Assembly (NCBI GenBank): GCA_019787685.1
Contig: JAHNUO010000012.1
Coordinates: 1,116,001-1,180,000 of the forward strand
DNA from: Chiua virens
Taxonomy: Eukaryota; Basidiomycota; Agaricomycetes; Boletales; Boletaceae
DNA: 64,000 nucleotides
Direction: 5' to 3'
Positions 48,271 to 61,527 of the stretch are shown one piece after another (positions within the stretch are counted from its first letter, which is position 1; every line of letters starts with the position of its first letter). The notes under the pieces are model-generated. The model made no database searches, had not been told where the DNA came from, and saw only the letters and a program-made list of their open reading frames with translations. The translations under genes were made by a program, and so were the position numbers.

Positions 48271-50471
48271 TCAGCCACGCAGAGAGAAAAGGGAAGCGAA
48301 AATGACGCACTCCTCATGGATCTCGATCCCACCGACTGCCCACCTCCTTCCTGGATCCACCTCAGACACTACCTCCGCAACCTCGTCCCCGAGTCCGACA
48401 GGCCCACACACACACACTATTACACCTGTGATGTCCATATATGCTTTCACACCTGAGCCATACGATACCGCTCGCGCAATCACCGCATCCAGTACTTTCG
48501 CAATTCTGGGGCGTCCCGCGGTGAGTGTCAATCCAGGCGGCAAGGAGTCCCTTTTAGGGGAACATCTGCCGCGCGAGTGTAATGCACCGAAATCCGCAGT
48601 GGCGTGCGCGTACTTTGCTGGATGAGCGCACTCAAGTGTGGAAGCAGGGGGTTCAAGGCGCCTGTGTAGCGCCAATTTCAGGGTCAGCCCATATTACTAG
48701 CGCGAAGGAAGAACGCACAAGGATCTTGGATACTCCAGACAAGTTCTATAATCTTCACCCTACTCGCATCTTCTTGGTCCCTCTGAACCTCGTTGTCAAC
48801 ATGCTGTCAAACGACGCAAGATTACTACAGACCTGAATAAGATCCTGGATCGCTGAAAGTGCAAACGTGATACCACTACCTCCGACGACAAACATCGCGG
48901 CCGAGTAACTAGCAAATACTGAGTGCCCAGCACCACCTGTCAATCCCCCGCAGTAAGTCCGATGTTGAATCAAAGTAAAAGCTGGTGGAAGGTCCCACCG
49001 TATGGCCCATCAATCATCACAGTGATCGACCGAGTCAACTCCCCGTCTTCACACCCATACCCAGCGACTTTTGCCAACTCATTCAACCGATTGGTCCATC
49101 CCCCTACATTCTTGCACAATAACACAAGGCCTTCTGGTGTCTTGGCAACGCTTGCTATTGTGAACGGGTGCACTTCCATCCAGCCTATCAATCCCATCGC
49201 AGACGATAGCACACGTATCCGGACGTGTTGACCAGCTCGCCACCCTGCGTTCAACGCAGGAATCTCGATCCGTGTAACAGAGAGATCGGGAATTGCTCGT
49301 ATGCGGGCATTGAAAATGCGCGTCTTGAGGAGATGGAAGATGCGATCGAGGCCGTATATAGCACCAGTAGCGAGCATCCAAGGCAACATCCTCTTTTCAT
49401 GCGCGTAGGCCTGTCGATCTTTTAGTTCCACAACTTACCCAAACCAGGGAAGCTTACCATAGGAGGAAACACGACGAAACAGATGATGTGTGAGAAAATG
49501 AAAATATTGTATGCCTTTCTCCTCCAGAACGGGATTGAGAAGAAGCACAAGACATCTAAAGCAATCAAGGCAACAAGTCCCATTTGGTTCGTAGGGTTTT
49601 TCATGTTCTGCACGAATTTGCCGCGGAAAGTCCATGTATAAACTATACAAGGTCAATTCATACTGCCCAACAAAGACATATTAGCACTCAACTATAACCG
49701 AGAGCGTGGAAGTTGGAAAGGATGAACATCATCAAGCCCGCAAAGCGGTGTATATAATTGAGCTGTTCAGAGTGCATACCGACGCGTGAGGCGACAATTT
49801 ATTTGCTATGAACTCGCACTCACTTTCTCGTATCCCATTCCGACAAACATCCCTATCAGGTTATTCTTTGTCCCTAGCATATACACTACCGGGATCTGCG
49901 ACATTGCCACGACGCCCATTCTGACCGGATCCTTGAATGGGTTGCTCTTGTAACACGATGCATACACGAGGATGGTAGCGTACAGCCCCAGTATGAGCCC
50001 TTGCCCTACGCTGAGCCCGACATCAAGCCGGTGTCGTAAAAAGGCTCCCAGCGGGGGGGAGACCGCAGACCATGCACGAACATGTGGGGGAAGGTTCGAA
50101 GGCGGGGCCAAAGTGCGGGTAGAATCATATCGGAGGAGATCAACGTGAGAAACATAGGTATGTGATTCCTCGGTCATGACATCGTCCTGCTGGGACTCGT
50201 GCCCCGCGGAAGAGGTATAACCAGCGACTAACTGCTTTTCGTTGGGCGACTTTGGGTTCTGTGGAACGTGGGGGTAGGACATTTTGGCTCGCATTCCGCG
50301 AAGACGAGCGGGACCTAGACGGATTGATCGGAGGATATGTCCATGTCTCCACTCTGCTGCGGAAGAGAAACGCGCGAGGGCACGGGGAAGGGTTGAGAGT
50401 GCGAATACAACAACGATGGCACAGATGAAGATGTTGATGTGGAAGACAAGCTGGAAAGCGTCAACAGCCAT
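48271..50471 (-). CDS. Ferric/cupric reductase transmembrane component, copy 1 (one frame break)
   Basis: FRE-family plasma-membrane flavocytochrome that reduces Fe(III) or Cu(II) with cytosolic NADPH before uptake. From the ATG at 50471: an N-terminal membrane segment (IFICAIVVVFALSTLPRAL), an extended polar region, then VGQGLILGLYATILVYASCY, VYMLGTKNNLIGMFVGMGYE, LNYIHRFAGLMMFILSNFHA (first haem histidines), FSHIICFVVFPPMVSF (second set), AGQHVRIRV and HPFTIAS (FAD), DGPYGG, FVVGGSGITFAL (NADPH), and a C-terminal VCVCGPVGL with FASLFSLRG at the end. Frame shifts by one missing base near 48556, between DVPLK and DSLPPGLTL. The product is otherwise complete, with about seven exons. The paralogue at 55783 is intact. 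Confidence 0.83.
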
Positions 50472-52729
50472 CGGTGTTATCGATGAGTCAAAAAGGAGCG
50501 TATGTCAGGACTCAGCCTGAATTGAATGAAGTGTGCGGAGCCTCCAAAGGAAGAAACCGCAAGTCAAGAGCAAAAAGCAGAGTCTCAAGTGAACGAATAT
50601 TCGCCGCCTGATGCCACGCAAAGGACCTGAGAAGGTGAAGAGAAAGGGGTAGTTGAAAATGTCGATAACCGGCGAAGGGTTCAAGAGTTGAAGGAGAGAC
50701 TGGAAACGTGGCCGCCGCAATGCGGCAAGAGAACTATAAGTACCAGGAAAGGTACGTCGATAATCGAGGTATGGACACGTCCAAAATTTGGTTGCCGATC
50801 TCATTATGTATAAAATGAGAAGCAATGTCGGAGATGGCAGGTAGAAGATGCGCGGCAGCGTGTCGGGAACGTGTAATCTTGTGAAATTTGAGACTTGAGG
50901 GTATACAGTCGACAGCGGTTGTGGTGAAATGTACAACTTGCCAGGAACTTGCCAGGCAACTCTGCCTGTATCCATAGATATGATATGTTACACGACTGCC
51001 AACGGAACGTCAATCACAGAAAGTTATTGACACCAGGGGTTACCATTTACCGTTTTCGGGTACGATGTGGACAGAAAGGTCTTGTATTCTGGCAGAAGAA
51101 TCCGTCGGATCACCACCCTCAGATCCACCATGGTGCCCTGCAGGTGGCTTTGTAGTCGTTTTGATAGTGTTGTGGACGTTGTGGTGCAATTTGAGGTTCC
51201 GCGCGCGTCCGCCGCGAAGTTCAAGTTAGTAGAATCAATCACCCTCGAAAGCTCGACATATGATATTTTGATACTGCCCCATGATACGGAAGTACTTTGC
51301 CAACATTGAATGTACAGCAAGGTGCAAAAATGACGTTCATGTATACTGTATTGGGCCTGGGTGTGGCATCCTAGTGCCGCATCAGTGCCAGCTTGCACTT
51401 GATCATGGACTCTCTACTTCAGGCTCAAACTTTATGTACGTTGAGTCACCTGAAGACAGCTCTTTGCTCTGTCAGTGGAATAACCATATTCTCTGCCTTA
51501 CAGAAAGGTATCGCCAGTAGTTTTCACACAACTTTTCAAGGACCCTCAGGCTGGGATTCACAAACTTGAAGCTTGCTTGGAGTACCAAAAAAGCAGCCTT
51601 TCACAGTGGTTCCTGTTCTCTATCATACATCGTGAGCTCAACCTCTTGTCAGGATCCGATGGTTGCGCTCGTACGACTTGAAAAGGTGAGCTGGCTGTTC
51701 CACTTACTACTATTGTATACCGCTTACTCCCCATGGTCCAAACTTGCACTGGCATTTTCAGGCAGGATTAGGCGGCACTGCGTTACTTCCGGGACTCATA
51801 TTCGACCCTGTCGCTCAGAAAAGGCTTGACTCTGTCCTATTCATTCTGCCTCGTCGCTGAGCCTCGGGGCCTCAAGATCTACCAAAACTCAAACTCTTCG
51901 CAGCCGGTGTCAATATTTGAGACTAGGAAAAGGTGGTAACACCGACACTACATAAGCACACGGATCCGGATAAGCAGAGACCAGAAATCGGCGCATAGGA
52001 ACATTTTCAACCAAGCCTCAAGGTGCAAATGAGGGATCTCACGCCAGTTTGATGTCAATAATTACTACAGTGTTTCTGTTGAGGGAGGCAACATGTAAGT
52101 ACTTACTAACCTGACTTGCTCACTGTGGGTTGAGACTGGAAATTTGATTTCAGGGCGCGGAGAACCCCCTGCCATACTGTGCCAGTAACAATCCTGCTAC
52201 ATACGAACTATCGCCATCTGCCGCTGTCGTATTTGGAAATGTTGGCACAGTATCCGAATCCGACGTCAAACGTTTGTTTCAGACTTGAGTTGCGTCCCTC
52301 GGACCCTGAAAGCCAGATGCACTCAGGCCTCACTTTGCTAGCACTCCGTGCGTATGGCGACTCATGCCTCACCGTGGCTCACACTTTGCTACGTAAGTTG
52401 TAACCGACAAGACCTTACCTCCGTGCGGGAACGGGCTAATTGATCATTTCAGCTGCTCCAAGGTTAACAGACACGATGGGGCCGAGGGCGTGTATGCAGG
52501 CAAGAACGGATCAGGGAATAGGTTACAACATGACTGGGTTTTATATTAATCGAGCAAATACCTCTGACTCTGACGGAGAACGGGTAAGCATGTCACCTAG
52601 CAAGCGCTCTTAAAAAATTTCAATCATTCCATGGCGATGTCAATGATGGAGAAACCTCTGATGTAATTAAACGTTTGGTTCTCGAGCGGCTCCCTATTTT
52701 TCTCGAGCAACGCATTAATCTTCAGCCTA
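50472..52729. other. 2.2 kb without a supported gene
   Basis: Left part is upstream of ferric reductase 1; a 156-codon minus-strand frame (50505-50975) with hydrophobic and Arg-rich segments is not convincing. From 51060 to 52620 there are scattered plus-strand frames, some with splice-like borders, that suggest a decayed or unrecognised multi-exon gene. No domain is readable. Confidence 0.35.
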
Positions 52730-54285
52730 AAATACCTTTACGATCCCCGACAATGGAGCAAGCGGCGACGATGGATGATTGCACTTGTCATATGGAACTT
52801 GATAGTGCCTATGTCAGCATTCTGTTTCGTTGTCCAATGGCTTATAAGTCATGATCTGTCATTCAGTGATATTACTCTCATGTTTTATGTGAGTGGACAG
52901 CGAAGGCTATGATCGATTATCTAACTTGTCGTAGTCAGGCGTGCACAAGAATACTCTCAGACAAGTGGATTCGTCGCTACGCTTGGCGTTGGCCTGTTTA
53001 ACTTCGTAAACATTCCGTTGCTGAACTGTTTCCCACTCAGTGAGGCCCTGTTAAGGTTCAGCTTTTGGGCCACTGGTCGGTGGACCATTGAGTGAGCCCT
53101 ATGGCCGTCAACCCGTCTACATTGGCATGTCTATAGGCTTCGTCTGTAGGTCCCTTCGCTGCCGAAAGTCTCCCCTACTGACGTGTCGTAGGTTGTTCCC
53201 TAGCTGCTGCATTATCTCTGACAATGATCGCCTTGTTGAACCGTCGTGCATCAGCGGACTTTTTTGGATCTGCTGTTTTCGCCTTGTATGGGTGTTCTCG
53301 GGTCGACATGTTTGATCTCGATGCGCGAGGTTCACTTGTAACCTTGTTTACGGTCGTGCACCAACAATTGGTCCTGTACCGTATCATCGTTACTTGGCGC
53401 TGGCTGATGGGATGCATTGCGGCTCAGGAAGCGGTCATCACAGTTGTGGTAATCTGTCCTCCTGAAAATGAGGTAAATACAATTTAGAGAAGAGTTACTA
53501 AAGAAGAGGATCATCGGCCATACAACGAGGATACAGCTCCGTCAATTCGTTGGATGTCTAGAGGAAATCACTTCTGACGCCCATTAGGATGTGGTTTTCG
53601 ATTGGTTTATATCGGTGGAAATACATCAATGCTTCGACGTGAGCCAATCATTACGTGGACCACACTTTATCGTGCGTTAAACTATGGCCTCTTGTTTTTG
53701 CATTTGGAAGAAAGTCACCAACTCACAGTCGTCCTTCGTCAACCAGTCTGATTCCTCCTCTGTAGGTGTGCCCACAGGTCTACAAGTCACATTACTCCAT
53801 GTCTCGTCGACCAGCTGGCTTGGTCTTCGTCGCCCCGTGGCTAGGAAATATCTTCAGTGTCCTTGTTTATACCTCAAGAGGGACGTCTCCCCGGCGTCTC
53901 ACTCTCATTGCTCTTTACACCCGTTAGCATCCACTCTCTATATGTTCTGATGTCCATTGGATCGTACCAGTTTGTTCGGAATTCCAGTGGGAATGTGGAG
54001 GACTCTACTGCACTTATTGGTGCTCACTATTACCTCGACCTCTACTCCATCTTTCTGTCAGCCTCCGTAATCGCCGCAAACCGTGCGATTCGGGATGTTC
54101 CATCTTCCCTAGCCTGGGTACTCCGTTGTACATTTAGTTTAGTTTCCGCTTGTTGCTGGTTTGTATCGGGTTCCCCACGGCTGTCGCCCTACTTCTCTAT
54201 GAAAAAAAGTGCAGCAAGCAGATGGATGAAACAGGACATCGGCCTCTCTGGCTCCGTTCCCTGTTTCGGCGCTGTTGCATCATGA
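52730..54285 (+). pseudogene. Major facilitator transporter, DHA1-like, copy 2 (degenerate)
   Basis: Paralogue of the MFS at 45388-47262. Matching segments in order: DPRQWSKRRRWMIALVIWN, TLGVGLFNF, GPLVGGPLSEPYGRQPVYI, ASADFFGSAVFALYGCSRVD, LVTLFTV, TWRWLMGCIAAQEAVITVV, then RREPIITWTT-like sequence near 53640, RRPAGLVFVAPWLGNIFSVL, EGRLPGVSLSLLFTP, YYLDLYSIF and AANRAIRDVPSSLA. Compared with copy 1, about 14 codons covering GAPTFGPVP are missing between LFTV and WRWLMG, several segments fall in different frames without clean splice solutions, and the conserved DLYPTRSAS reads DLYSIFLSAS. Decay of a duplicated transporter is the simplest reading. It lies upstream of the intact ferric reductase 2 on the same strand. 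Confidence 0.65.
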
Positions 54286-55782
54286 CAAGTCAGTTTCCCT
54301 AGTCGACATATGGTGGAACCGACTTGAACTAACTACATTCACGTCACCAATTGACTTTGTGACTCGACACGGTTACAATTGGTCACTAAAAACACGGTGA
54401 AGATCTTGACGAAACCATGATTATCGAATCCTTCAGAGGACAAACGCGGACCCACGACCCCTCGCAGCACATGCATACGACCCTGTGTGCAATACATATC
54501 CGGCCCACAAATGTACATCTCGCTTCCATGGAGGGCTCCTACCGTGTGGATTTCATTCGTTATCGTGGATGATGCATGATATTACAGACATTTCTGTGGA
54601 GCATCAAACGTATCAGGTACCAAGATGGATTAAGTTTCACAAGATGAAGTTTCGATTTCGTCCGCTATCAAATACTTGTGCAGGGTGAGCAAATATCATG
54701 ATTTTATCAGACGTATCCGTGTCGAAAATGACAGTGTATTCTGTAGTACTGGTGTGATACTAGACTTTTGATCCACCATCTCCGTAGCTATATAATAGTG
54801 TCTGCATTGTGGAGCTTATTCAAGTTATTGCGAATCTGCGACACTCAGGGCTGGTGGGCAAGCTCGGAAACAGCCGAGGAGGACCCTAACTTTTCACTCC
54901 GCGTGACATGAGACTCAGAATCTCAAATATCAATGTCGTTATCATTGCTACCCTCCTTTCCAGTTGCTTCCGGTGCACAAGATTCACTCGAAATGCCGAA
55001 GGAGGGCATATTATCTACGGACTGTGTTCCATGTCAGGGCGAGTATGGTCAAGTGCCGGTGGAGTTCAATTTTGCGAACGTTTCAAGAGGAAATAAAAGT
55101 TCAAGTCTGACTCCTCCGTGACCTCAGTTGATCTAGTTGACCATCGTCATAGGTATATGGATACGCGTTTCTTTCTCCTTACACCTGTCGCTGTCACGAT
55201 GCCAGACAGCAAAACTGGGGAGAGCCCATGTCGTCGTAATCCCCAGGCCCTTCCGCCTATCAAATTGAACCTGCTACTGTTCGGATTAGATGGGTCAAGC
55301 AACGGGATTAAGGTGCTTCTGTTCAGGCCGTTGCGTCCAAGCCATCCAGAGCTGGACTTGCCTCTCGCAGTGACCTCGTGAGGATGCGTAACCCTCCAGT
55401 GGTAGCCGCATGTGCGCGTGAGCTTGGTGCTCGATACCATGTGCTGTGACAAGGTAAGGCGAGCGGTACCATTGTATCAGCCCCTGATCTCTAACCCTCA
55501 GATCTAACAGATCTAACTCCATTTCCATAATCTTGGTCTTCAGCGTATCAGACGGAACGCATGGCAACACATGACGATTCATGTATCACATGTACGCTTC
55601 ACTTGGCTTGGAGACTAAGTTGGAATGCACCAAGACCAAATATTATAAAAGGATACCTTATCGGTCTCTTGTTTCTTCATACATACACCCCCCTCGATCC
55701 CTTTGTCAACTCTGGGTGCTCTCTCAATTCACCCGGGTCTCTCTGTTCCAAATACCCATCTCCGTTATCCCTACTGACGATC
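54286..55782. other. Upstream region of ferric reductase 2
   Basis: About 1.5 kb with no gene I can support. Short frames such as 54933-55121 have a hydrophobic N-terminus but no intron structure or domain. The promoter of ferric reductase 2 is expected in the last several hundred bases. I did not recognise iron-responsive GATA-type clusters. Confidence 0.35.
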
Positions 55783-57893
55783 ATGCAGGTCGACACGCCT
55801 CCCCCCTTTTCTATTCCTAGACTTCTTGGGTCTGATACCACATTGATGTATGTATTGGACTTTTTTATCGCCGCCATCATCCTCGTCTTTGCCTTGTTCA
55901 ATATTCCCCGCACCCTGGTATATATCGCGAATCACGGTATTCGGGTACTCCAAGGCCATCTCTTACATTCCACCACACGCTTCAGGATATACCGATACCC
56001 TTCGGGATCGGGATCCACGGTCAAATCTGAGAAAGAACCCGGGGACTTCGATATTCCGGCCCTGGAATCGCCAGCAGCTCGCAAGAGACCTTGGCACTTT
56101 CCTGCTTATCTCTCGCTCAGACATCCCGCTGCAAGTTTCTTGCAATACCGTGCCCTCGAGAATTATACTATTCTGCAAGTCCTTTTGATGGTGGGCTATA
56201 CTGCCGCGGTCCTTTTCGCCGCGTTCTATCATGCAAATCCATTTGCCAAACCCTCCCGCGCTGGCTTTATCATAACGTCACAAATTCCGTTTGTATACGC
56301 ATTCGCTACGAAGAACAATGTGGTCGGATGTCTTGTCGGTGTTGGATACGAGAAGGTAGATGTCTCGAAATAGATTTCTCATGAAACATCGAGTTGAGTT
56401 TTCAATGTTTCATCCAGCTGAATTATCTTCATCGTCTCATCGGACGCTTGATGATCATCGGCGCGAACGTCCATGCTATCGGTTACGGTACGCCTGGGCC
56501 GTTACCACGCACTCAAGCAGGTTTATCTAATGCTTTTCTTTTCTGTTCATTTTCACAGTATACAAGTGGACTGTGACGGGCACCTTCTTGCATAGGATTT
56601 CTCAGCCATGGGTAGTCTGGGGCCTCATTGCCCTAGGTTGTTTCGATCTTCTCGGTTTCTTCTCGACGCAGTATTTCAGAACGAAATCCTACAACCTCTT
56701 CTTCAGCACACATGCCATTGGATTGATCGTGGCATTAGTCGCCGTAGGTGTCCCGTAACTGCTTCTTCGCTCGCATGAATGACGGTTGGGTACCGCAGGC
56801 ATGTTTCCATCGAGAGACCTGCGTCCCTTTTGTGTGATAGCGGCTTCGTCAGTCTACGCACTTGACCGCATCATTCGTGTCATCAAAACCCGCTTTGCGA
56901 CTGCTACCATTCGATCAATTCCAGAGCTAGGACTCACTAGAGTTGACATTCCTTCCCTTAACTCTGGCTGGCGCCCCGGCCAACACGTTCGTCTACGCGT
57001 CCTTTCCACCGCTATTGGTTTCTTTGGGATGTTCGAAGTGCACCCGTTCACAATTGCCAGTGCCACCGACACTGAGGAAGGGCTGGTACTGATGTGTAAG
57101 AGGACTGGACGGTGGACAGAAAAATTATATGACATATCGCGGGAATCAACATTTGATCGATATGGACAGAGTGTCGAGAAGAGGATCAAAGTGATGGTCG
57201 AAGGCCCATATGGTAGGTCCCCAATCATTGAGCACAACGTCGAAATCAACTCGGATTGAATAGGTGGCATTGGTAATGTGACGATTCCAAACTTCTCAGG
57301 AGCAATGTTCGTAGTCGGTGGTAGCGGTATAACGTTCGCATTGTCAGCGGTCCAAGATCTTATTCTGGCTAGTGCCAAGAGTAGAACTGAAGTCATCGAA
57401 GTCATTTGGTCCATTCCTCACCCAGGTTTGTCCTTCGCCCGCCTTCATGCGTGTTTATAGTGAAAACGAGATTCTCTTGCTAATAGGTGGTCTGGATACT
57501 TTCATTCCCCTCTTCACCACCCTCCTATCTCAAATTCACCCTGGCAGGCTCAACATCAGGGTATTTTATACTCGTGCTTCAAGCTATTCGCATGAGAGAC
57601 TTGTCCTCCCACGTGGCATCACGCTCACCCCTGAACGTCCGAGGTTTGACAAGTTGCTGAACGCGTTTGTCACATCCATGGGAAGCAGAAACGGCAAATA
57701 CGGCGCATTCGTCGGTGTTTGCGGTCCTCGTGAACTTTCCAAGGGCCTAGATCAGAGTCTAAGAAGGCTAGATATGGCCTCCAAGAGAGCTATTGGCGGT
57801 ATCGAGTTCCACGATGAGTGCGTCATCTTCGCAACCAATAAATCTGCTAATCGATACGAAATCTCAACATTCGTTAGGGTTTTTGGGTGGTGA
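55783..57893 (+). CDS. Ferric/cupric reductase transmembrane component, copy 2 (intact)
   Basis: FRE-family metalloreductase. The ATG at 55783 begins MQVDTPPPFSIPRLLG; membrane segments include YVLDFFIAAIILVFALFNIP, ILQVLLMVGYTAAVLFAAFY, LNYLHRLIGRLMIIGANVHA and FFSTHAIGLIVALVAV, the last two holding haem-ligand histidine positions. The cytosolic half has RPGQHVRLRV, HPFTIAS, EGPYGG, GAMFVVGGSGITFAL and VGVCGPRELSKG. Introns follow GYEK, GYV, LVAV, GPYG and IPHP, each in phase, so the frame is unbroken to the stop at 57893, giving roughly 600 aa. It has a shorter polar N-terminal loop than copy 1. Likely role is reductive iron uptake; regulation by iron is expected from the family but not shown here. 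Confidence 0.9.
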
Positions 57894-58349
57894 TTGTGAA
57901 GCCTGATTTCTCACCTCGAGAAACATCACTTTGCGACACTTTGTTGTTCCGTTTCCCCGTCCATGTATTGATTCACCAGTACATCATGCCAGTGAGTTTT
58001 TCCGCACCTCGTGTTCGTCAACAGCATTCTTATGGGATCAGATGGCGCCAGTCTCTCGTTTGATACTTACATGAAGTGTATTAGAAGAAAATAAATAAAT
58101 AAAAGGGATGGGCACCTGGAGTTGTCCATGTCACGCACGCACATCGTTGGATTAGGCCAAATAATAGCGAGCCTTATCGGCCTCGTCATGCCGAACGTAT
58201 CTATGTCATCTATAGAATGAACAGTTTTTGTGCTTTCGAGGGCAGATATGTGACTTTGTGAGACTCCGAATTCCGACAAAGTGGCTACACAGCCACATTT
58301 TGGCGTTCCACTAAGACATCCACGCGTCCTTTACGGCTTTTAGATCAAC
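57894..58349. other. Intergenic, promoter of the GCP2 gene
   Basis: 456 bases between two plus-strand genes, containing the ferric reductase 2 terminator region and the GCP2 promoter. No other feature recognised. Confidence 0.4.
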
Positions 58350-61300
58350 ATGGACCCATACACTCCCAGAACACGCCCAATGCGCAAGAACAACCTCACA
58401 TTATCTGTCAAGGAGTACACGAAGGTAAGCTGACTACATCGTTCGGTTCGCTATGCACCACTGACACTTGATGGTTGTAGATCACGGGCACAATCGCGTC
58501 TGTAAGGAGAAACAGGCAATTGGATGACGATATTGAAGAAGAGCTTTATCCTCGTGGGCACAATTCGCGTGAAAGCAGAGGAAGAGGTGTGTACTTCACT
58601 CCCCTTGTTTTCCAGCGTCGTCATCTACAGTTAGCCGCAGGTAATGAGTCATCCTTTATCGCCGAGACGTCGTTTGTTCGTGCACCATTGAACTCGCGTG
58701 TTGGAGCAGCAAATACCACTCCAAAGAAAAAAGGAAAGGAAAAAGAAGATCTGTTGGATCATCTCCCTGTCGACATACAGGAGGCGATCGTACTGGAAGA
58801 CTTATTGTATGTGTTAATGGTAAGTAACGAGTCTCGGCCATGACCTGGTAAGACCGACCCGAACACAACAGGGTATTGAAGGCACACACGTGACATACCA
58901 TCCTGATTTCGCGCCAGAGGACGATGATCCACTGCAGGGGATTCGCTTTGTCGTATCATCACCGCTGGGTAAGTGTTGCGATTTCTGAGGTGCCTCTTCA
59001 CACGGGACAACTGACTTGCTATCATGAGATCCGTCACTTCGAGATTTGACTGAGCGTGTCCTCCCGCTCGGTACATACTTTACGGCCATATCTGCTTTTG
59101 TTGAAAGTCGGAGTCATCTGGACTACGGTCTCGTTAATCATGCACTCTGCGCCGCTATCCGGGATATGTTGAAGGTTTGTCATCCGGCCTTTCGAGGGCC
59201 CTTCTAATCGTTACTTGCTATGTAGGAGTACCAAACTCTTCTGTCCCAATTGGAGCACGCTTTCAATACTTCCCCACAATTTACTTTACAGAAACTCTGG
59301 TTCTATATCCACCCAACAGTCCACACTCTTTCTTTGATCTATCAACTGGTTCTCGAGCTTGCGAACACCGACGACGACGACGCCTCTCTTTCCTCTTCAG
59401 CAGATGAAGAACAAGATGCGCGAGATGAAGCTCTCGGCCTAGGTGGTGCGAAGCTGAAAGCTGTTCTTTCCGAGATTACCAAATCCTCGGCTGGGGCAGC
59501 TGTACCTGTCAAAGGCGGAGAAGTGCTCACGGTAATTTACGAACGGATGCAAGGCATGTCGGGGGACCCAACGGCGTGCAAAGTGTATGGCACATTGTTG
59601 AGTGCGGCTGGAATTCCGTACGCACATATGCTACGTGAATGGATAACAACTGGGAGATTGCAGGATCCGTACGAAGAGTTTTGTGTCAAAGAGAGTAAGT
59701 TTATTAGTAAGGGTATTTTGGAGGTGGATTACACAGACGAATATTGGGAAAGGCGATACACGGTGAGTGAATGGATGTATTACCCCACATTCTTCCCGCC
59801 TTCTTACGTGGGACAGTTGCGAGACGGTTCCACGTGGTCGTCGAAGCAACAGCATGCAGGTATTCCGCCCCCCAGGATGCCCGGTGGTAGATTGCCAGGC
59901 GGTGCATGTATCCCTCCCACACTTGAGGGATGGAAATACAAGATCCTCCTTGCTGGTAAATACCTCAATGTTATACGTGAATGCGGTATAGAATTGCAGG
60001 CAAACCAGCATCAAGCACACGAACAACAACTTTCCATGGATGATCAAAGGTACGCTTTCGTGCTCTACACCGACACTCGTGACTGAGGACACTCACAGGC
60101 TCTACAAATTCGTGGAGGACGCCTATACGCATGCCAACCATACCCTACTTCAGTTGCTGCTTCAGGACCAACAGCTGATTCCTCGTTTACGCTCCCTAAA
60201 ACGATACTTTTTCTTGTCGCAGTCTTCTTTCCTGACACACCTACTCGACCTTGCCCATACCGAACTGAAAAAGCCGGCGAAATTGGCCAGCATTGTAAAA
60301 CTGCAAAGCTTACTTGACCTTGCACTCTCGGGTGAAGACGCACTGTTCCGAGAGGACGTCAAAGTCAGTATTGCTGGAACAGGGCTGTATGAATGGCTAC
60401 TGAAAGTCATTAGTGTAAGTGGAGTCATTGGAGGTGATGATGGAGAAGGTATGCCCGATGGTGCAGCTCAAGAGGACACCAAGAAGGATCGGGATAAAGA
60501 TAAGGACGATAAAAAGCCGATGTTAGGTGAGACTTCCAAAAATATACGGTATCATTCGCAGTCAAACGAATTTTGCAGCCATCGAAGCTCTCGCACTTGA
60601 CTATACTGTCAAATTCCCCCTCTCTCTTGTAATATCACGCAAGACCATCCTACGTTATCAATTACTCTTCCGCTTCCTCTTGCACCTGAAAAACGTCGAG
60701 CAATCTCTTACGTCGATGTGGATCGAGCAAAAGACGGGCACGTGGCGCAAACCCGTTCCTAGCCATCCCGAGTTTGAGCAATGGAAACTCCGCATTCTAC
60801 TGCTTCGCGCGCGAATGCTGGCGTTCGTGCAACAGATATTGGCTTTTGTTACGTTTGAGGTTTTGGAACCCAATTGGCGCTCTCTGGAGGCGAAACTGGC
60901 CAAGGTGACGACGGTAGACCAATTGCTGAGGGATCATGTCGATTTTTTGGATACGTGTTTGAAGGAATGTATGCTGACAAGCGCAAAGTTGCTCAGGGTA
61001 GGTGGAGGCCCTCTTACGTGGTATTTCTTGCTGAAAGAATGAATTACCCGCCAGGCGTACTCACGCATGATCGTCACATGCTCGACGTTTCGCACTGTAT
61101 TCATCGTCCTTCACGAAATCGGCATCTCAAGCACTCTCGGCTGCTGAATCGGGCGATGGGGATCAAGCAATGGGCAAGCGATGGGATTTCCTGAAGAAAT
61201 TTGAGTCAAACTTCAACCATTGGTATGCATCTCATTTTCGCTTGTGCGATACTCGACTAACTTGTCTTTCCTCAGGTTCAAGGTAAATATAATTTGTCTC

Positions 61301-61436
61301 CCTCTATGAATACTACTGTAGCTCATTGCTGCTGCAGTTTCACTTGGATTGTGTGCAATATTATGCGTCGAGCGAAAATGTCTCACTCCTTCCCCTGGTG
61401 GTGAGGTTGAGTAGTATCAAATCTATGTCTGCGTAA
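58350..61436 (+). CDS. SPC97: Gamma-tubulin complex component 2 (GCP2/Spc97/Alp4)
   Basis: GCP2 pairs with GCP3 and gamma-tubulin to form the small complex that nucleates microtubules at spindle pole bodies. From the ATG at 58350 (MDPYTPRTRPMRKNNL) the N-terminus is low-complexity. GRIP1 begins at LEDLLYVLMGIEGTHVTYHP and continues through LPLGTYFTAISAFVESRSHL, YGLVNHALCAAIRDML, QKLWFYIHPTVHTL, MLREWITTGRLQDPYEEFCV, VDYTDEYWERRYT and ILLAGKYLNVIRECG. GRIP2 follows with FLTHLLDLAHTELKKPAKL, VKFPLSLVISRKTILRYQLL, FRFLLHLKNVEQSLTSMW and TVDQLLRDHVDFLDTCLKEC. It ends FHLDCVQYYASSENVSLLPL. About ten introns, no break. The stop at 61434-61436 could be avoided by an intron starting at 61433 (GTAAGC, branch CTAATAC, acceptor CCACCAG), giving a slightly longer C-terminus. 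Confidence 0.92.
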
Positions 61437-61527
61437 GCATGTAATTTTTCCGGGTAACTAATACTTCCACCAGTACGTATTACACGCGCTTATTTCTGCA
61501 GTGCTTCTAACACTGTGTACAAAGAGT

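Noticed and set aside
50505..50975. 156-codon minus-strand frame just upstream of ferric reductase 1
   Set aside because: It is in the expected promoter/leader region, has no family signature and resembles chance translation of AT-balanced DNA.
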